A DNA stretch of 16,612 nucleotides from JBKHDT01 sp046541195 (GCA_046541195.1 JBKHDT010000051.1:1-16612), one strand, 5' to 3'; shown: positions 8,259-14,680, counted from the first letter of the stretch. The notes: generated from the sequence alone by a model not told the origin. Translations and numbers: made by a program.

Positions 8259-9467
8259 TCAGGCCCGCCTGCCGGCAGGCAGCCGCAGCAGCAAGCGCCC
8301 ATAGACCAGCGCGAACCCGGAATAGGCGCCGATCCAGCCAAGGCCCGACAGCGTGTAGAGCGGGCCGGCCAGACCGGGCCAGAGCCCTGCCGCCACCCGG
8401 GCCAGCACCGCCAGGATCACCGCCAGGTAGATTGCCACCGTGGCCGGCCCGGCCGCAAGCGGCTGCCCGGTATGGCCCAGCGTGGCGCGGGTCATGACCG
8501 CCAGCGTCATCAGCCCGATGGCACCGCCGGTCCACAGATGCTGCGCCGCGGCCGGGCCGAAGAGCCCCGGCGCCAGCGTCTCGGCCCCCAGTGCCAGCGC
8601 CCCGAGCGGCAGGAAGGCATAGCCCGCATGCAAGACCGTCACCAGCGGCTCGGCCCATGTACGGTACCCGGCCCAGCGCGCGAGGCGCGCCAGGTGCAGC
8701 ACGCCTGCAAGCACGAGTGCGCCCCCGGTGACGGGATGCATGGGGGCCGTCACCCAGAGAAGCAGCGCCCCGAACAGGACGAGCAGCGCAGCCTTGTCGA
8801 AACGCTGCATCGGCGCGGCCGGCAACCGCCCGGCGCCGCGCTTGACCAGCCAGTTGCGGGTGAAGGAGGGCACGATCCGGCCTCCGATCACCGCGATCAT
8901 CATGATCGCCGCGCCCAGTCCCAGGCGCAGCCCCGCGCCCTGTGCGGCGGCCTCGCCCCGTGCCGCCTCCCAGTGAAACAGCCCGTTGCCCAACGCGAAC
9001 ACAGCCAGCATGGCCAGCACGATCAGGTTGCGCCAATTGCGGCCCGCCACGATCTCGCGGCCGAGCGCGGCGGCCAGAACCACCGGAAAAGCCAGGTCTA
9101 TCGCTGCGACCAGCACCGGAGACAACCCGGCCGATACCATCACCGCGGCCCGGCCCGCCAGCCACAGCCCTGCCAGGAACCCCAGCCGCCAGCCCACGAT
9201 CGGCAGCCGTCCGGTCCAGTTCGGGACTGCTGTCAGCAGAAAGCCCGAGACGACCGCGCCCAGATAGCCGAACAGGAATTCATGCGCGTGCCACGCGACC
9301 GGGTCGAAGGCGGTCGGCAGATCGAGACGGCCGGCGAGCATCGGCACCCAAAGCACCAGCGCCAGTGCCGCCCAGACCGACGCGCCGAAAAAGAACGGGC
9401 GGAACCCGTATGTCAGGATCGCGGGCCCGGTCCAGGCGCGCATCTGCTGGGCGGTGGAGGCTGTCAT
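8259..9467 (-). CDS. nnrS: NnrS, haem/copper-associated NO-response membrane protein
   Basis: The 402-residue polytopic protein has about twelve predicted membrane segments. It shows the NnrS hallmarks: FRPFFFGASVWAAL near residue 22, and the WHAHEFLFGYLGAVVSGFLLTAVPNWTGR block with His60 and His62 as likely metal or haem ligands. NnrS proteins protect cells from nitric oxide and affect cellular iron-sulfur and haem metabolism under nitrosative stress; the exact reaction is not established. The ATG at 9467 has AAAGGACAG upstream. It is the first gene of an nnrS-nnrU pair and is divergent from nsrR, so NsrR or an FNR/NnrR protein may control it. I found no convincing 14-bp FNR-type box in the upstream 287 bases. 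Confidence 0.93.
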   Translation of the reverse strand: MTASTAQQMRAWTGPAILTYGFRPFFFGASVWAALALVLWVPMLAGRLDLPTAFDPVAWHAHEFLFGYLGAVVSGFLLTAVPNWTGRLPIVGWRLGFLAGLWLAGRAAVMVSAGLSPVLVAAIDLAFPVVLAAALGREIVAGRNWRNLIVLAMLAVFALGNGLFHWEAARGEAAAQGAGLRLGLGAAIMMIAVIGGRIVPSFTRNWLVKRGAGRLPAAPMQRFDKAALLVLFGALLLWVTAPMHPVTGGALVLAGVLHLARLARWAGYRTWAEPLVTVLHAGYAFLPLGALALGAETLAPGLFGPAAAQHLWTGGAIGLMTLAVMTRATLGHTGQPLAAGPATVAIYLAVILAVLARVAAGLWPGLAGPLYTLSGLGWIGAYSGFALVYGRLLLRLPAGRRA

Positions 9468-9686
9468 CGGGAAGCTGTCCTTTGCGCGGTGTTGCCCCTG
9501 CCGGTCGAGAGGGTGCCGAACGCGATGTGAAAGGGGCGCGACAGATCCGAAAGGTGGGCCGCGTGATTTCGGGAAAGGATACGCTGGATCAGGGCCTTTT
9601 TGCCCAGGTCAGCGGCCGGGGTTTGGGGGATCGTCAAAACGGGACCCTTTCTTGGGCGCGCCCGGTCAGGGACACAGGCAACGAGA

Positions 9687-9740
9687 ATTGGTATTTGATT
9701 TGCGCATATCATCGCGCTAATACGCACTGCAAATGCCAAT
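9687..9740 (+). promoter_or_regulatory. nsrR promoter region with nested palindromes
   Basis: A plausible promoter is TTGATT (9695-9700), a 17-base spacer, and TAATAC (9718-9723). Overlapping it are two inverted repeats. One is the 16-bp imperfect palindrome TGATTTGCGCATATCA (9696-9711, 7 of 8 pairs). The other is a wider pair, ATTGGTATTTG (9687-9697) and CAAATGCCAAT (9730-9740), differing at one position. Such placement would suit autorepression by NsrR. The rest of the 9468-9754 intergenic region (9475-9685) shows nothing I can name. Confidence 0.4.
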
Positions 9741-9754
9741 ATGGAGCCGCGACA

Positions 9755-10168
9755 TTGCACCTCACCTCCTTCACCGATTACGGGCTCCGCGTGCTGATGC
9801 GCATGGCCGGAGCGACGGACCGCGCGTTCACCACCGCGGAACTGGCCTCGGAATTCCAGGTCTCGCGCAATCACCTTGCCAAGGTGATCTCCGCCTTGTC
9901 AGCGGGCGGATTGCTGGTATCGCGGCGCGGCGCCGGAGGTGGCGTGAAACTGGCCCGGCCGCCAGAGATGATCCGGCTGGGCGACGTGGTGGCGTTGCTC
10001 GAATCCGGCCAGGCGCTGGTGGAGTGTTTCCAGCCTGACAACACGGCCTGCACCTTGCTGCCACGGTGCCGGCTGAAGTCCCGCCTGGCCCATGCAGAGG
10101 CCGCCTTCGTGGCAGACCTCAATCGCGGCACCCTTGCGGATTGCGCCTGGCACCCGGCCGACGTCTGA
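9755..10168 (+). CDS. nsrR: NsrR, Rrf2-family nitric-oxide-sensing repressor
   Basis: The 137-residue protein begins MHLTSFTDYGLRVLMRMA, the NsrR signature. It has a winged helix-turn-helix with VSRNHLAKVISALSAGGL (about 36-53), the wing RRGAGGGVKL, and a cluster-binding motif with Cys91, Cys99 and Cys105 (C-X7-C-X5-C). Asp8, the fourth cluster ligand in Streptomyces NsrR, is also present. Nitric oxide damages the cluster and releases repression of NO-detoxification genes. The start is a TTG at 9755, chosen because GGAG lies 8 bases upstream and the peptide then aligns with NsrR from its first residue; no ATG or GTG fits. The cysteine spacing also occurs in RirA, but the N-terminus and the neighbouring nnrS favour NsrR. 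Confidence 0.88.
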   Translation: MHLTSFTDYGLRVLMRMAGATDRAFTTAELASEFQVSRNHLAKVISALSAGGLLVSRRGAGGGVKLARPPEMIRLGDVVALLESGQALVECFQPDNTACTLLPRCRLKSRLAHAEAAFVADLNRGTLADCAWHPADV

Positions 10169-10200
10169 CGCCGCAGCCGTCCTAGGGACAGGCCTTCGCA

Positions 10201-10217
10201 CCGCAGACATGCTGCGG
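10201..10217. terminator. Hairpin between convergent nsrR and the curlin cluster
   Basis: CCGCAG (10201-10206) and CTGCGG (10212-10217) form a stem with a 5-base loop. A second pair, CGCCGCAG (10169-10176) with CTGCGGCG (10212-10219), competes with it. Both lie in the 73-base gap between two convergent stop codons. No T-run is present, so this is a weak terminator call based on position. Confidence 0.3.
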
Positions 10218-10241
10218 CGCGATGCCGGAACCGCCGGGCGA

Positions 10242-11018
10242 TCAACTGCCCTGCGCGTCCTCGCTGCAGCCATTGCGGAAGGTAACGATCGGCCATTCTT
10301 CCTGCCGCACGGCGCTTTTCGCCAGCCAGGCATCGACATCGCCGAAACGGGCGCGGCACCACAGCCCGTCGGATGCGGTCAGACACTGGTTGACCTTGAT
10401 GCAGGTTCCTTCCGGAATCGTGCCGACGCCGGACGCATCGCGCCGCGGCTGGCTGCGAGCCCGCAGGTTGCCCAGGGTTTCTATTTCGGCCAGCCGGGGC
10501 TCGTCTTCCGAAAATTCCGGGGGCTGCAACTCTTCGCGCGGAGCGCATTCGGAGGACGTTCCCAGGTAGTAGCAGCGATGGCGCTGCACGGCATTGGCCA
10601 GCTCGGTATTGCTGCCATCGCCGCTGGCGCGCTCGATCACCATGCCAAGCCCGTCCGCCGCGCGGGTGCCGGTGAGGCGCCGCTGGTTGCCACCGAGTTC
10701 GGCCAGGCGTTCTCCCGCCCCGTCCAGCAGGATCAGGCGCCCGTCCTCGACCGTCCAGGCGGAAAGATCCTCGATCGGGGCGCGGCACTCGCGGCTCTGC
10801 GCAGGCATCGGGGCATCCTGATCCGCGGCCTCGTCCGCCCCGCGCAGCAGCACCTGGCAGGGGCCGGCCCCCTCGGTCTGCGCGGGATCGAACTGGAACC
10901 ACTCACCCGAAAAAGCCTCCACCACGGCTGCACGATCCTGCGCGGTCGCAGGATTGGCCACAAGAACAAGCGCCTGAATCGCCAGCGCAAAGAACCCCGT
11001 CCGCATTGCCATTTCCAT
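10242..11018 (-). CDS. Secreted protein with Inh-type protease-inhibitor-like domain and SH3-like domain
   Basis: The product (about 258 residues) starts with a signal peptide (MEMAMRTGFFALAIQALVLVANPATAQ). Residues about 35-125 resemble the AprI/Inh metalloprotease-inhibitor family: GEWFQF, a Cys in GPCQVLL, a second Cys in SRECRAP, then LSAWTVEDGRLILLDGAGERLAELGG. The two cysteines match the family's disulfide pair. The C-terminal part (about 185-245) resembles a bacterial SH3 domain (NLRARSQP, GTIPEGTCIKVNQC, LWCRARFG, DAWLAKSAV). It is likely periplasmic or secreted. It ends the curlin/CsgH minus-strand cluster with a gap of about 25 bases after the CsgH-like gene, so it probably shares their transcript. 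The start is uncertain: ATGs at 11027, 11018, 11012 and 11006 are in frame; 11018 has AGGGA 9 bases upstream. The protease-inhibitor role is inferred from weak similarity. Confidence 0.72.
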   Translation of the reverse strand: MEMAMRTGFFALAIQALVLVANPATAQDRAAVVEAFSGEWFQFDPAQTEGAGPCQVLLRGADEAADQDAPMPAQSRECRAPIEDLSAWTVEDGRLILLDGAGERLAELGGNQRRLTGTRAADGLGMVIERASGDGSNTELANAVQRHRCYYLGTSSECAPREELQPPEFSEDEPRLAEIETLGNLRARSQPRRDASGVGTIPEGTCIKVNQCLTASDGLWCRARFGDVDAWLAKSAVRQEEWPIVTFRNGCSEDAQGS

Positions 11019-11043
11019 CCTCGTCATTCCCTGTCGCGGCGCG

Positions 11044-11427
11044 TCACTCGGGCGCGCCGATGGTCACCCCGGTCTGGGCCACCACGGTGTCCCCGACCGT
11101 GACGACAAGGTCAACCGATAGATGCGAACCTTCTCCGAAGTTGAGGCCCGTGGAGGCGACCGGCAGACGCGAGGCATCTGCCGTCAGGCTCAAATCGCGC
11201 GATTGGCGGGTGGACATCTGCCCGCCGCTGCCTCGGTGCTTGATCGACAGCGTCGCCGTGACCTCGGCCGGGCCCGTGCCGCTGACCACGCCCTCGATCG
11301 TCAACGCGCCCTCGGAGGGCGTCAGCAGGATTTCGGGAATCACTGGCGGCATGGTCTGGGACATCCCGGGGCCCGCCCACAGCCCCAGGGCGAGACAGAA
11401 AGGGGCGAGCGCGGCAAGCCGTGCCAT
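11044..11427 (-). CDS. csgH: CsgH-like curli assembly (amyloid-inhibitor) protein
   Basis: The 127-residue secreted protein has a signal peptide (MARLAALAPFCLALGLWAGPGMSQ). Its compact all-beta domain shows the CsgH pattern: ALTIEGVVSGTGPAEVTATLSIKHRG, then STRQSRDLSLTAD, then a GLNFGEGSHLSVDLVVTVGD ending. CsgH of alphaproteobacteria is a periplasmic protein that keeps curlin subunits from forming amyloid before export. The ATG at 11427 is chosen because it begins a good signal peptide and lies 7 bases after the stop of the upstream curlin gene; the frame is open to 11502 but that extension overlaps the curlin. No strong ribosome-binding site precedes it, which suggests coupled translation. 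The assignment rests on domain pattern, size and context. Confidence 0.78.
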   Translation of the reverse strand: MARLAALAPFCLALGLWAGPGMSQTMPPVIPEILLTPSEGALTIEGVVSGTGPAEVTATLSIKHRGSGGQMSTRQSRDLSLTADASRLPVASTGLNFGEGSHLSVDLVVTVGDTVVAQTGVTIGAPE

Positions 11428-11434
11428 CAGGCGA

Positions 11435-12097
11435 TCAGGGAGCAAAGCCGGCGGCGGTTTGCGTGATCGAGACGCTGTTGGCATTCGTGAAGACCTGAAC
11501 ACCGCCCGCTGACTGCGAGTTCACCAACCCGTTTCCTTGCTGGGTAAAGACCACGGAGGCGCCCGCGCCGCTCACCGTCATGAAATTCTCGTTGTCATTG
11601 CCGATCTGGCGCAACTCACCGCTGGCATTCAACCCGTCGATCGTCAGCCCGGCGCGATTGCTGCGCCCGTCCTGCACGATGAGCCCGCTGGCGCCATCCG
11701 CTGTCAAGCTGAGGTCAGCCTCGTTGTCGCTGCCCGACTGCCGGATTCCGCCCAGCCCGTTGAGGCCCGCAATCACGGCAATGGCCTCGTTTCCGAAAGC
11801 GGGATCGGAGGTCTGTCCCTGCTCCAGAAAGAAGCCCGTCCCGTCCCCCGAAAGCGTCAGGCTGGCGGTGTTGCCGTCGCCGATCTGCTGAGCCGGAGAT
11901 CGATCCTGCAAGGCGAGGGAGAAATCGAGCGGATTGCCCGCGACAAGAGAGTTGCTGGCGTTGGCCTGGTCCACACTCAGCGTGTTTCCTTCGCCGCCGG
12001 TGGCATTCTGCAACAGATCAATGCGGTTTCCTTCTCCTGCCAGTGCAGCCATCGGCATCGAGGCCAGGAGACAGCCGATCAGAAAATTCTTGCGCAC
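11435..12097 (-). CDS. Curlin-repeat protein, 220 residues (CsgA/CsgB type)
   Basis: The product has a signal peptide (MRKNFLIGCLLASMPMAALA) followed by a Gly/Asn/Gln-rich region with curlin-type motifs Q-x-G-x-x-N: QIGDGN, QSGSDN, QDGRSN, QIGNDN, spaced roughly 20-30 residues with alternating hydrophobic residues between them (for example ASLTLSGDGTGFFLEQ). Such repeats stack as beta-strand-loop-strand units in curli amyloid. It is longer than E. coli CsgA (151 residues) and its repeats are irregular. The start is GTG at 12097, supported by AGAGG 6 bases upstream. It sits 38 bases behind another curlin gene and 7 bases ahead of csgH. Whether it is the major or a minor subunit cannot be told from sequence. 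Confidence 0.83.
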   Translation of the reverse strand: MRKNFLIGCLLASMPMAALAGEGNRIDLLQNATGGEGNTLSVDQANASNSLVAGNPLDFSLALQDRSPAQQIGDGNTASLTLSGDGTGFFLEQGQTSDPAFGNEAIAVIAGLNGLGGIRQSGSDNEADLSLTADGASGLIVQDGRSNRAGLTIDGLNASGELRQIGNDNENFMTVSGAGASVVFTQQGNGLVNSQSAGGVQVFTNANSVSITQTAAGFAP

Positions 12098-12135
12098 AAT
12101 ATACCTCTTACCCGGTTCCGCCCCGGATCATAGCA

Positions 12136-12642
12136 TCACCGGCTTCCCTGCGAAACAACGATCGCATTGCCGTTGCCGGTTTGCGAGAACACCGCGGTGT
12201 TGTTGTTGCCCATCTGCGTGACGATCGCCTGATTGGCCTGCCCCGAGATCCGCCCCGAAACCATGTTGCCATCACCGAGCTGCGACATCGCGAATCGGTT
12301 GTCATCGCCTGCCACGGCCAAAGCCAGCATGTTGCCGAAACCCGACTGGACGAGCTGGCCGGGGCGTAGCCCGGACTCCTGCAACAGGTCACCCTGCCAG
12401 AACCCGGTTGCGCCACCGTTGCGATCGCCTGCGAGCGAAACCTCGAGCCGATTCGCACTGGCCGGGTCCCCTGGCACCGAGGCGGGTGACTGCACGATGT
12501 AGAGCTCGTTGTCCTCGCCGGTGTCGGACAGGTTCAAAAGATCGGAACTGTTTTGAGCGCTGGCCGCGCTGGCCCCTGCCAGGCACAGAACAACAACCAG
12601 TGCTTGTGCCTGCCGGGCTTGGGATGAGAACGCTGCGAGCAT
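12136..12642 (-). CDS. Curlin-repeat protein, 168 residues (possible CsgB-like nucleator)
   Basis: After a signal peptide (MLAAFSSQARQAQALVVVLCLAGASAASAQ) the protein shows curlin repeats with QSGFGN, QLGDGN, QMGNNN and QTGNGN in its C-terminal half at about 21-23 residue spacing. It ends NAIVVSQGSR, reminiscent of the AIVV and basic end of CsgB, the surface nucleator. The N-terminal half (SDTGEDNELYIVQ and onward) is more irregular. I chose the ATG at 12642 because AAAGG lies 7 bases before it; ATG 12648 is nearly on top of that site, and the start at 12678 has none. It is the first gene of the curlin-curlin-csgH-Inh/SH3 cluster. A TTGACA promoter candidate lies about 130 bases upstream. The nucleator role is only a suggestion. 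Confidence 0.8.
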   Translation of the reverse strand: MLAAFSSQARQAQALVVVLCLAGASAASAQNSSDLLNLSDTGEDNELYIVQSPASVPGDPASANRLEVSLAGDRNGGATGFWQGDLLQESGLRPGQLVQSGFGNMLALAVAGDDNRFAMSQLGDGNMVSGRISGQANQAIVTQMGNNNTAVFSQTGNGNAIVVSQGSR

Positions 12643-12744
12643 GATCATACCTTTCGGGTCGGGTCGGGCCTTCCTCAAACGGCACTCTGCTGCCGAATTC
12701 GGGAAAAATCATGGCCTCCTTCGGGCGAAACCCGTTCCCGGAAG

Positions 12745-12773
12745 ATATTGTTCCCCACAGGTTGTATTGTCAA
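12745..12773 (-). promoter_or_regulatory. Candidate promoter of the curlin cluster
   Basis: On the minus strand TTGACA (12773-12768) is followed after exactly 17 bases by CAATAT (12750-12745). The start site would be near 12738, leaving a leader of about 95 bases before the curlin ATG at 12642. The -35 is a perfect consensus, the -10 is weak. It lies just beyond the csgG terminator, where a promoter for the next unit is expected. Confidence 0.5.
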
Positions 12774-12782
12774 AGTGAATAT

Positions 12783-12818
12783 GAAGGGCCGCCCGGCGGT
12801 ATGCCTGGGCGGCCCTTC
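12783..12818 (-). terminator. Rho-independent-type terminator of csgF-csgG
   Basis: A perfect 12-bp inverted repeat, GAAGGGCCGCCC (12783-12794) and GGGCGGCCCTTC (12807-12818), has a 12-base loop that can pair further (GGC with GCC). It lies 39 bases after the csgG stop. On the minus strand it is followed by ATATTCACTTTG, a T-rich but broken tract. It separates the csgF-csgG transcript from the curlin cluster. Confidence 0.75.
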
Positions 12819-12857
12819 TTCGATTTGCAAAGGATGACAGGACAAGAGCGGTCGGCG

Positions 12858-13928
12858 TCAGCCGATCACTTCGTCCTCCTCGCCGGGCGGCGGCGACGGC
12901 GGAGCCTGCCGCGTCTCCGGCGGCAATACGCGCTGACGAACATCAGGTTGTTGCGGTTCCGGCCGGCTCGCCGGCCTGGTCGACACGACCCGCGCCGGGT
13001 TCCGGGTATCCGGCAGGGCTTGCCGGCGCATCGAGTCCGGAGACGCGGCGCCGCGATACTTCTCGGCGCGGTGCCGCGCCACGAGTTCCCGGCCGGCCTC
13101 GCCATCCGCGAATTTCCACAGTCCGACCTCGGCCCCCTCCAGCACCAGGCTGAACACGGCCTTTTCAACCGCCATCTGCAACGCAAGCTGCTTGGGCTCG
13201 TTCGCCGCCACGCCGGTTTCCACCTCGAGCAGCTTGTCCAGTTCGACATACCGGAAAACGCCGCCCCGCGCCGAGGCCGAGGCGATCGGCTTCTGCACCA
13301 TCACGCTGGCCAGAACCTCGCCGGAATTCGTCGAGACCGCTTGCAGATTGACCGTGACGATGTCGAGTTTCCATTGGGTGTCGCCGCCGATCCCGAGATA
13401 GCGGGCACCGAAGCCGCCGGTCTGGGTATTGGTGTCGTAGCCCACGACGGCGCCCTGGATCAGGATGCCGGCATGACGCAGCGGCGGGATGGCATCCGGG
13501 TCGGGCGCGGATTCGCCGCGATACAGCCGCCGCATCTCGGTCACGATCTGGCGTTCGCGCAGCAGGTTGTCGAGATTGGTGCGGTCCAGCACGGTGAACC
13601 AGCGCCGCTCGCCCGCATCCTGCAATGCCTTGACCAGCAGCGCGCCGCCGCCCTGGCTGACGGCACGCGACATCGTCTGCACGGTTTCGCGTTCCTTGTA
13701 CTGCCCGGTCAGGTCGGGCAGGTCATAGACTGCCACCGAAACCCGGTGCGTCGGCTCCGGGAGCCGACGCAATTGCAGGCTCTGCTCGCTCACCGCGGTC
13801 ATGGTCGCCGGGTAGGTCTGGGTCAGCTCGTCCGCGATGTCTGCGCAACCGGCGAGGGCCAGCATTCCGACCAAGGGAAGGGCGCGGCGCCAACGGGCGA
13901 CGCCAAGGGCACGCAAGTCGACCATCAT
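12858..13928 (-). CDS. csgG: CsgG, curli secretion channel lipoprotein
   Basis: The 356-residue protein has a lipoprotein signal ending LALAGC (Cys28). It then carries the CsgG core: VSVAVYDLPDLTGQYK, RRWFTVLDRTNLDNLLRERQIV, GAVVGYDTNTQTGGFGARYLGIGGDTQWKLDIVTVNLQAVSTNSGEVLASV, GVFRYVELDKLLEVETGVAANEP and GLWKF. CsgG forms the nine-subunit outer-membrane pore that exports curlin subunits. The length exceeds E. coli CsgG (277) through a Pro/Arg-rich C-terminal tail of about 80 residues. The loop matching the E. coli constriction (Y51, N55, F56) reads differently here. The ATG at 13928 overlaps the csgF stop codon (a second ATG at 13925 is 7 bases from GGAGG and equally possible). It is the last gene of csgF-csgG. 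Confidence 0.95.
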   Translation of the reverse strand: MMVDLRALGVARWRRALPLVGMLALAGCADIADELTQTYPATMTAVSEQSLQLRRLPEPTHRVSVAVYDLPDLTGQYKERETVQTMSRAVSQGGGALLVKALQDAGERRWFTVLDRTNLDNLLRERQIVTEMRRLYRGESAPDPDAIPPLRHAGILIQGAVVGYDTNTQTGGFGARYLGIGGDTQWKLDIVTVNLQAVSTNSGEVLASVMVQKPIASASARGGVFRYVELDKLLEVETGVAANEPKQLALQMAVEKAVFSLVLEGAEVGLWKFADGEAGRELVARHRAEKYRGAASPDSMRRQALPDTRNPARVVSTRPASRPEPQQPDVRQRVLPPETRQAPPSPPPGEEDEVIG

Positions 13929-14398
13929 TCCGCCTCCGACGCAGTCACGAGTTGCGGCACGATGATCTCGGTCACGGTGCCTTCGAGGTTGTCGGCGATC
14001 TCCAGCCGGATCGAGTCCAGCGTGCGCTCGAAGGTGACGGTCGTCGTCCCGAAGGTCACCGTGCCGCTGTCCTGCGGATCGGTGCCGAAAATGGCGTCGG
14101 TCACTTCTGCGGCCAGCGCCGACAGCAACCGCCCCTGCAACTGGCGCACGAAGAGGTCGGCATCGCTGCTGCCCGGACTCGGGCTTCCGGGCGAGGTGGA
14201 GCGGCCATCATCGGCATCGCTCGCCGTCGCGGTGCGCTGCGCGCTCGCGATGCCCAGGAGATGCTGCGAGTTGAGAGGATTGCCGCCGAAGCTGGGATTG
14301 ACCGGTTTGTAGACCAGATCCTGCGCCACGGCCTGTCCGGCGCCTGCCAGCGCCAACACGACGCCCGCCGCCAGCCATCGTTCCCGTCTCGCCATCAT
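13925..14398 (-). CDS. csgF: CsgF, curli assembly factor
   Basis: The 157-residue protein has a signal peptide ending AVAQ. The mature N-terminus DLVYKPVNPSFGGNPLNSQHLLG is the hallmark of CsgF, the segment that inserts into the CsgG pore. A Ser/Pro/Gly/Asp-rich insert (about 58-80) precedes the C-terminal part (DLFVRQLQGRLLSALAAEVTDAIFG and onward), making it somewhat longer than E. coli CsgF (138). CsgF sits at the cell surface on CsgG and couples secretion to nucleation. GGAGG precedes the tandem ATGs at 14398 (4 bases) and 14395 (7 bases); either may start translation. It overlaps csgG by 4 bases and is the first gene of that operon, with the large divergent intergenic region upstream. 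Confidence 0.95.
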   Translation of the reverse strand: MMARRERWLAAGVVLALAGAGQAVAQDLVYKPVNPSFGGNPLNSQHLLGIASAQRTATASDADDGRSTSPGSPSPGSSDADLFVRQLQGRLLSALAAEVTDAIFGTDPQDSGTVTFGTTTVTFERTLDSIRLEIADNLEGTVTEIIVPQLVTASEAE

Positions 14399-14518
14399 GG
14401 GACCTCCATACTCGACACATGTCCGGACCGCAGCGGCGTCGCGTTTGCGACAGCTGTTTCACTGCAAACCGCGTTTCAGGTCGTATCACCACCGGATCTC
14501 AAAGCCCACCGCACAGGA

Positions 14519-14532
14519 TCGACACAAGTCGA
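14519..14532. promoter_or_regulatory. Inverted repeat upstream of csgF
   Basis: TCGAC-ACAA-GTCGA is a perfect 5-4-5 inverted repeat 121 bases before the csgF start. It could be an operator half of a larger control region; the binding protein is unknown. Confidence 0.3.
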
Positions 14533-14544
14533 ACCGTCGCGGCT

Positions 14545-14560
14545 TGTTGCCGTTGCAACA
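14545..14560. promoter_or_regulatory. Inverted repeat upstream of csgF
   Basis: TGTTGC-CGTT-GCAACA is a perfect 6-4-6 inverted repeat 147 bases before csgF. Its symmetry and place in the divergent promoter region suggest an operator for a dimeric regulator; no regulator can be named. Confidence 0.35.
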
Positions 14561-14663
14561 CGCTAACAGGCTTTAATCGGGCGGAAATGTGTCGACAAGA
14601 GGCAAGTGACGCGAAGACGGCGAATTCCGCGATCACCGAAAAACAAGCAAACCAGATATCCAA

Positions 14664-14680
14664 ATTGACGCTAGGTCAAT
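14664..14680. promoter_or_regulatory. Palindrome ATTGAC-GCTAG-GTCAAT
   Basis: A perfect 6-5-6 inverted repeat lies in the AT-rich middle of the csgF/curlin intergenic region. The half-sites TTGAC/GTCAA are those of NNR/FNR-family boxes, but the spacer is 5 rather than the usual 4 bases, so it may instead bind another dimeric regulator. Confidence 0.4.

Noticed and set aside
9595..9640. Possible FNR-type box TTGGGGGATCGTCAA upstream of nnrS
   Set aside because: The halves are one base too far apart and the left half matches poorly.
9755..10168. RirA (iron regulator) as identity of the Rrf2 protein
   Set aside because: The cysteine spacing is shared, but the N-terminus LTSFTDYGLRVLM and the helix VSRNHLAKVI are of NsrR type, and the neighbours are NO-response genes.
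12389..12712. Minus-strand 107-codon frame overlapping the first curlin gene
   Set aside because: The ribosome-binding sequence is only 2 bases from its ATG, and the protein is Arg/Pro/Gly-rich without features. It is kept only as a possible decoy start.
12711..14312. Plus-strand open frame of 533 codons
   Set aside because: It is antisense to csgG and csgF, both clearly recognised. The translation resembles no family I know.
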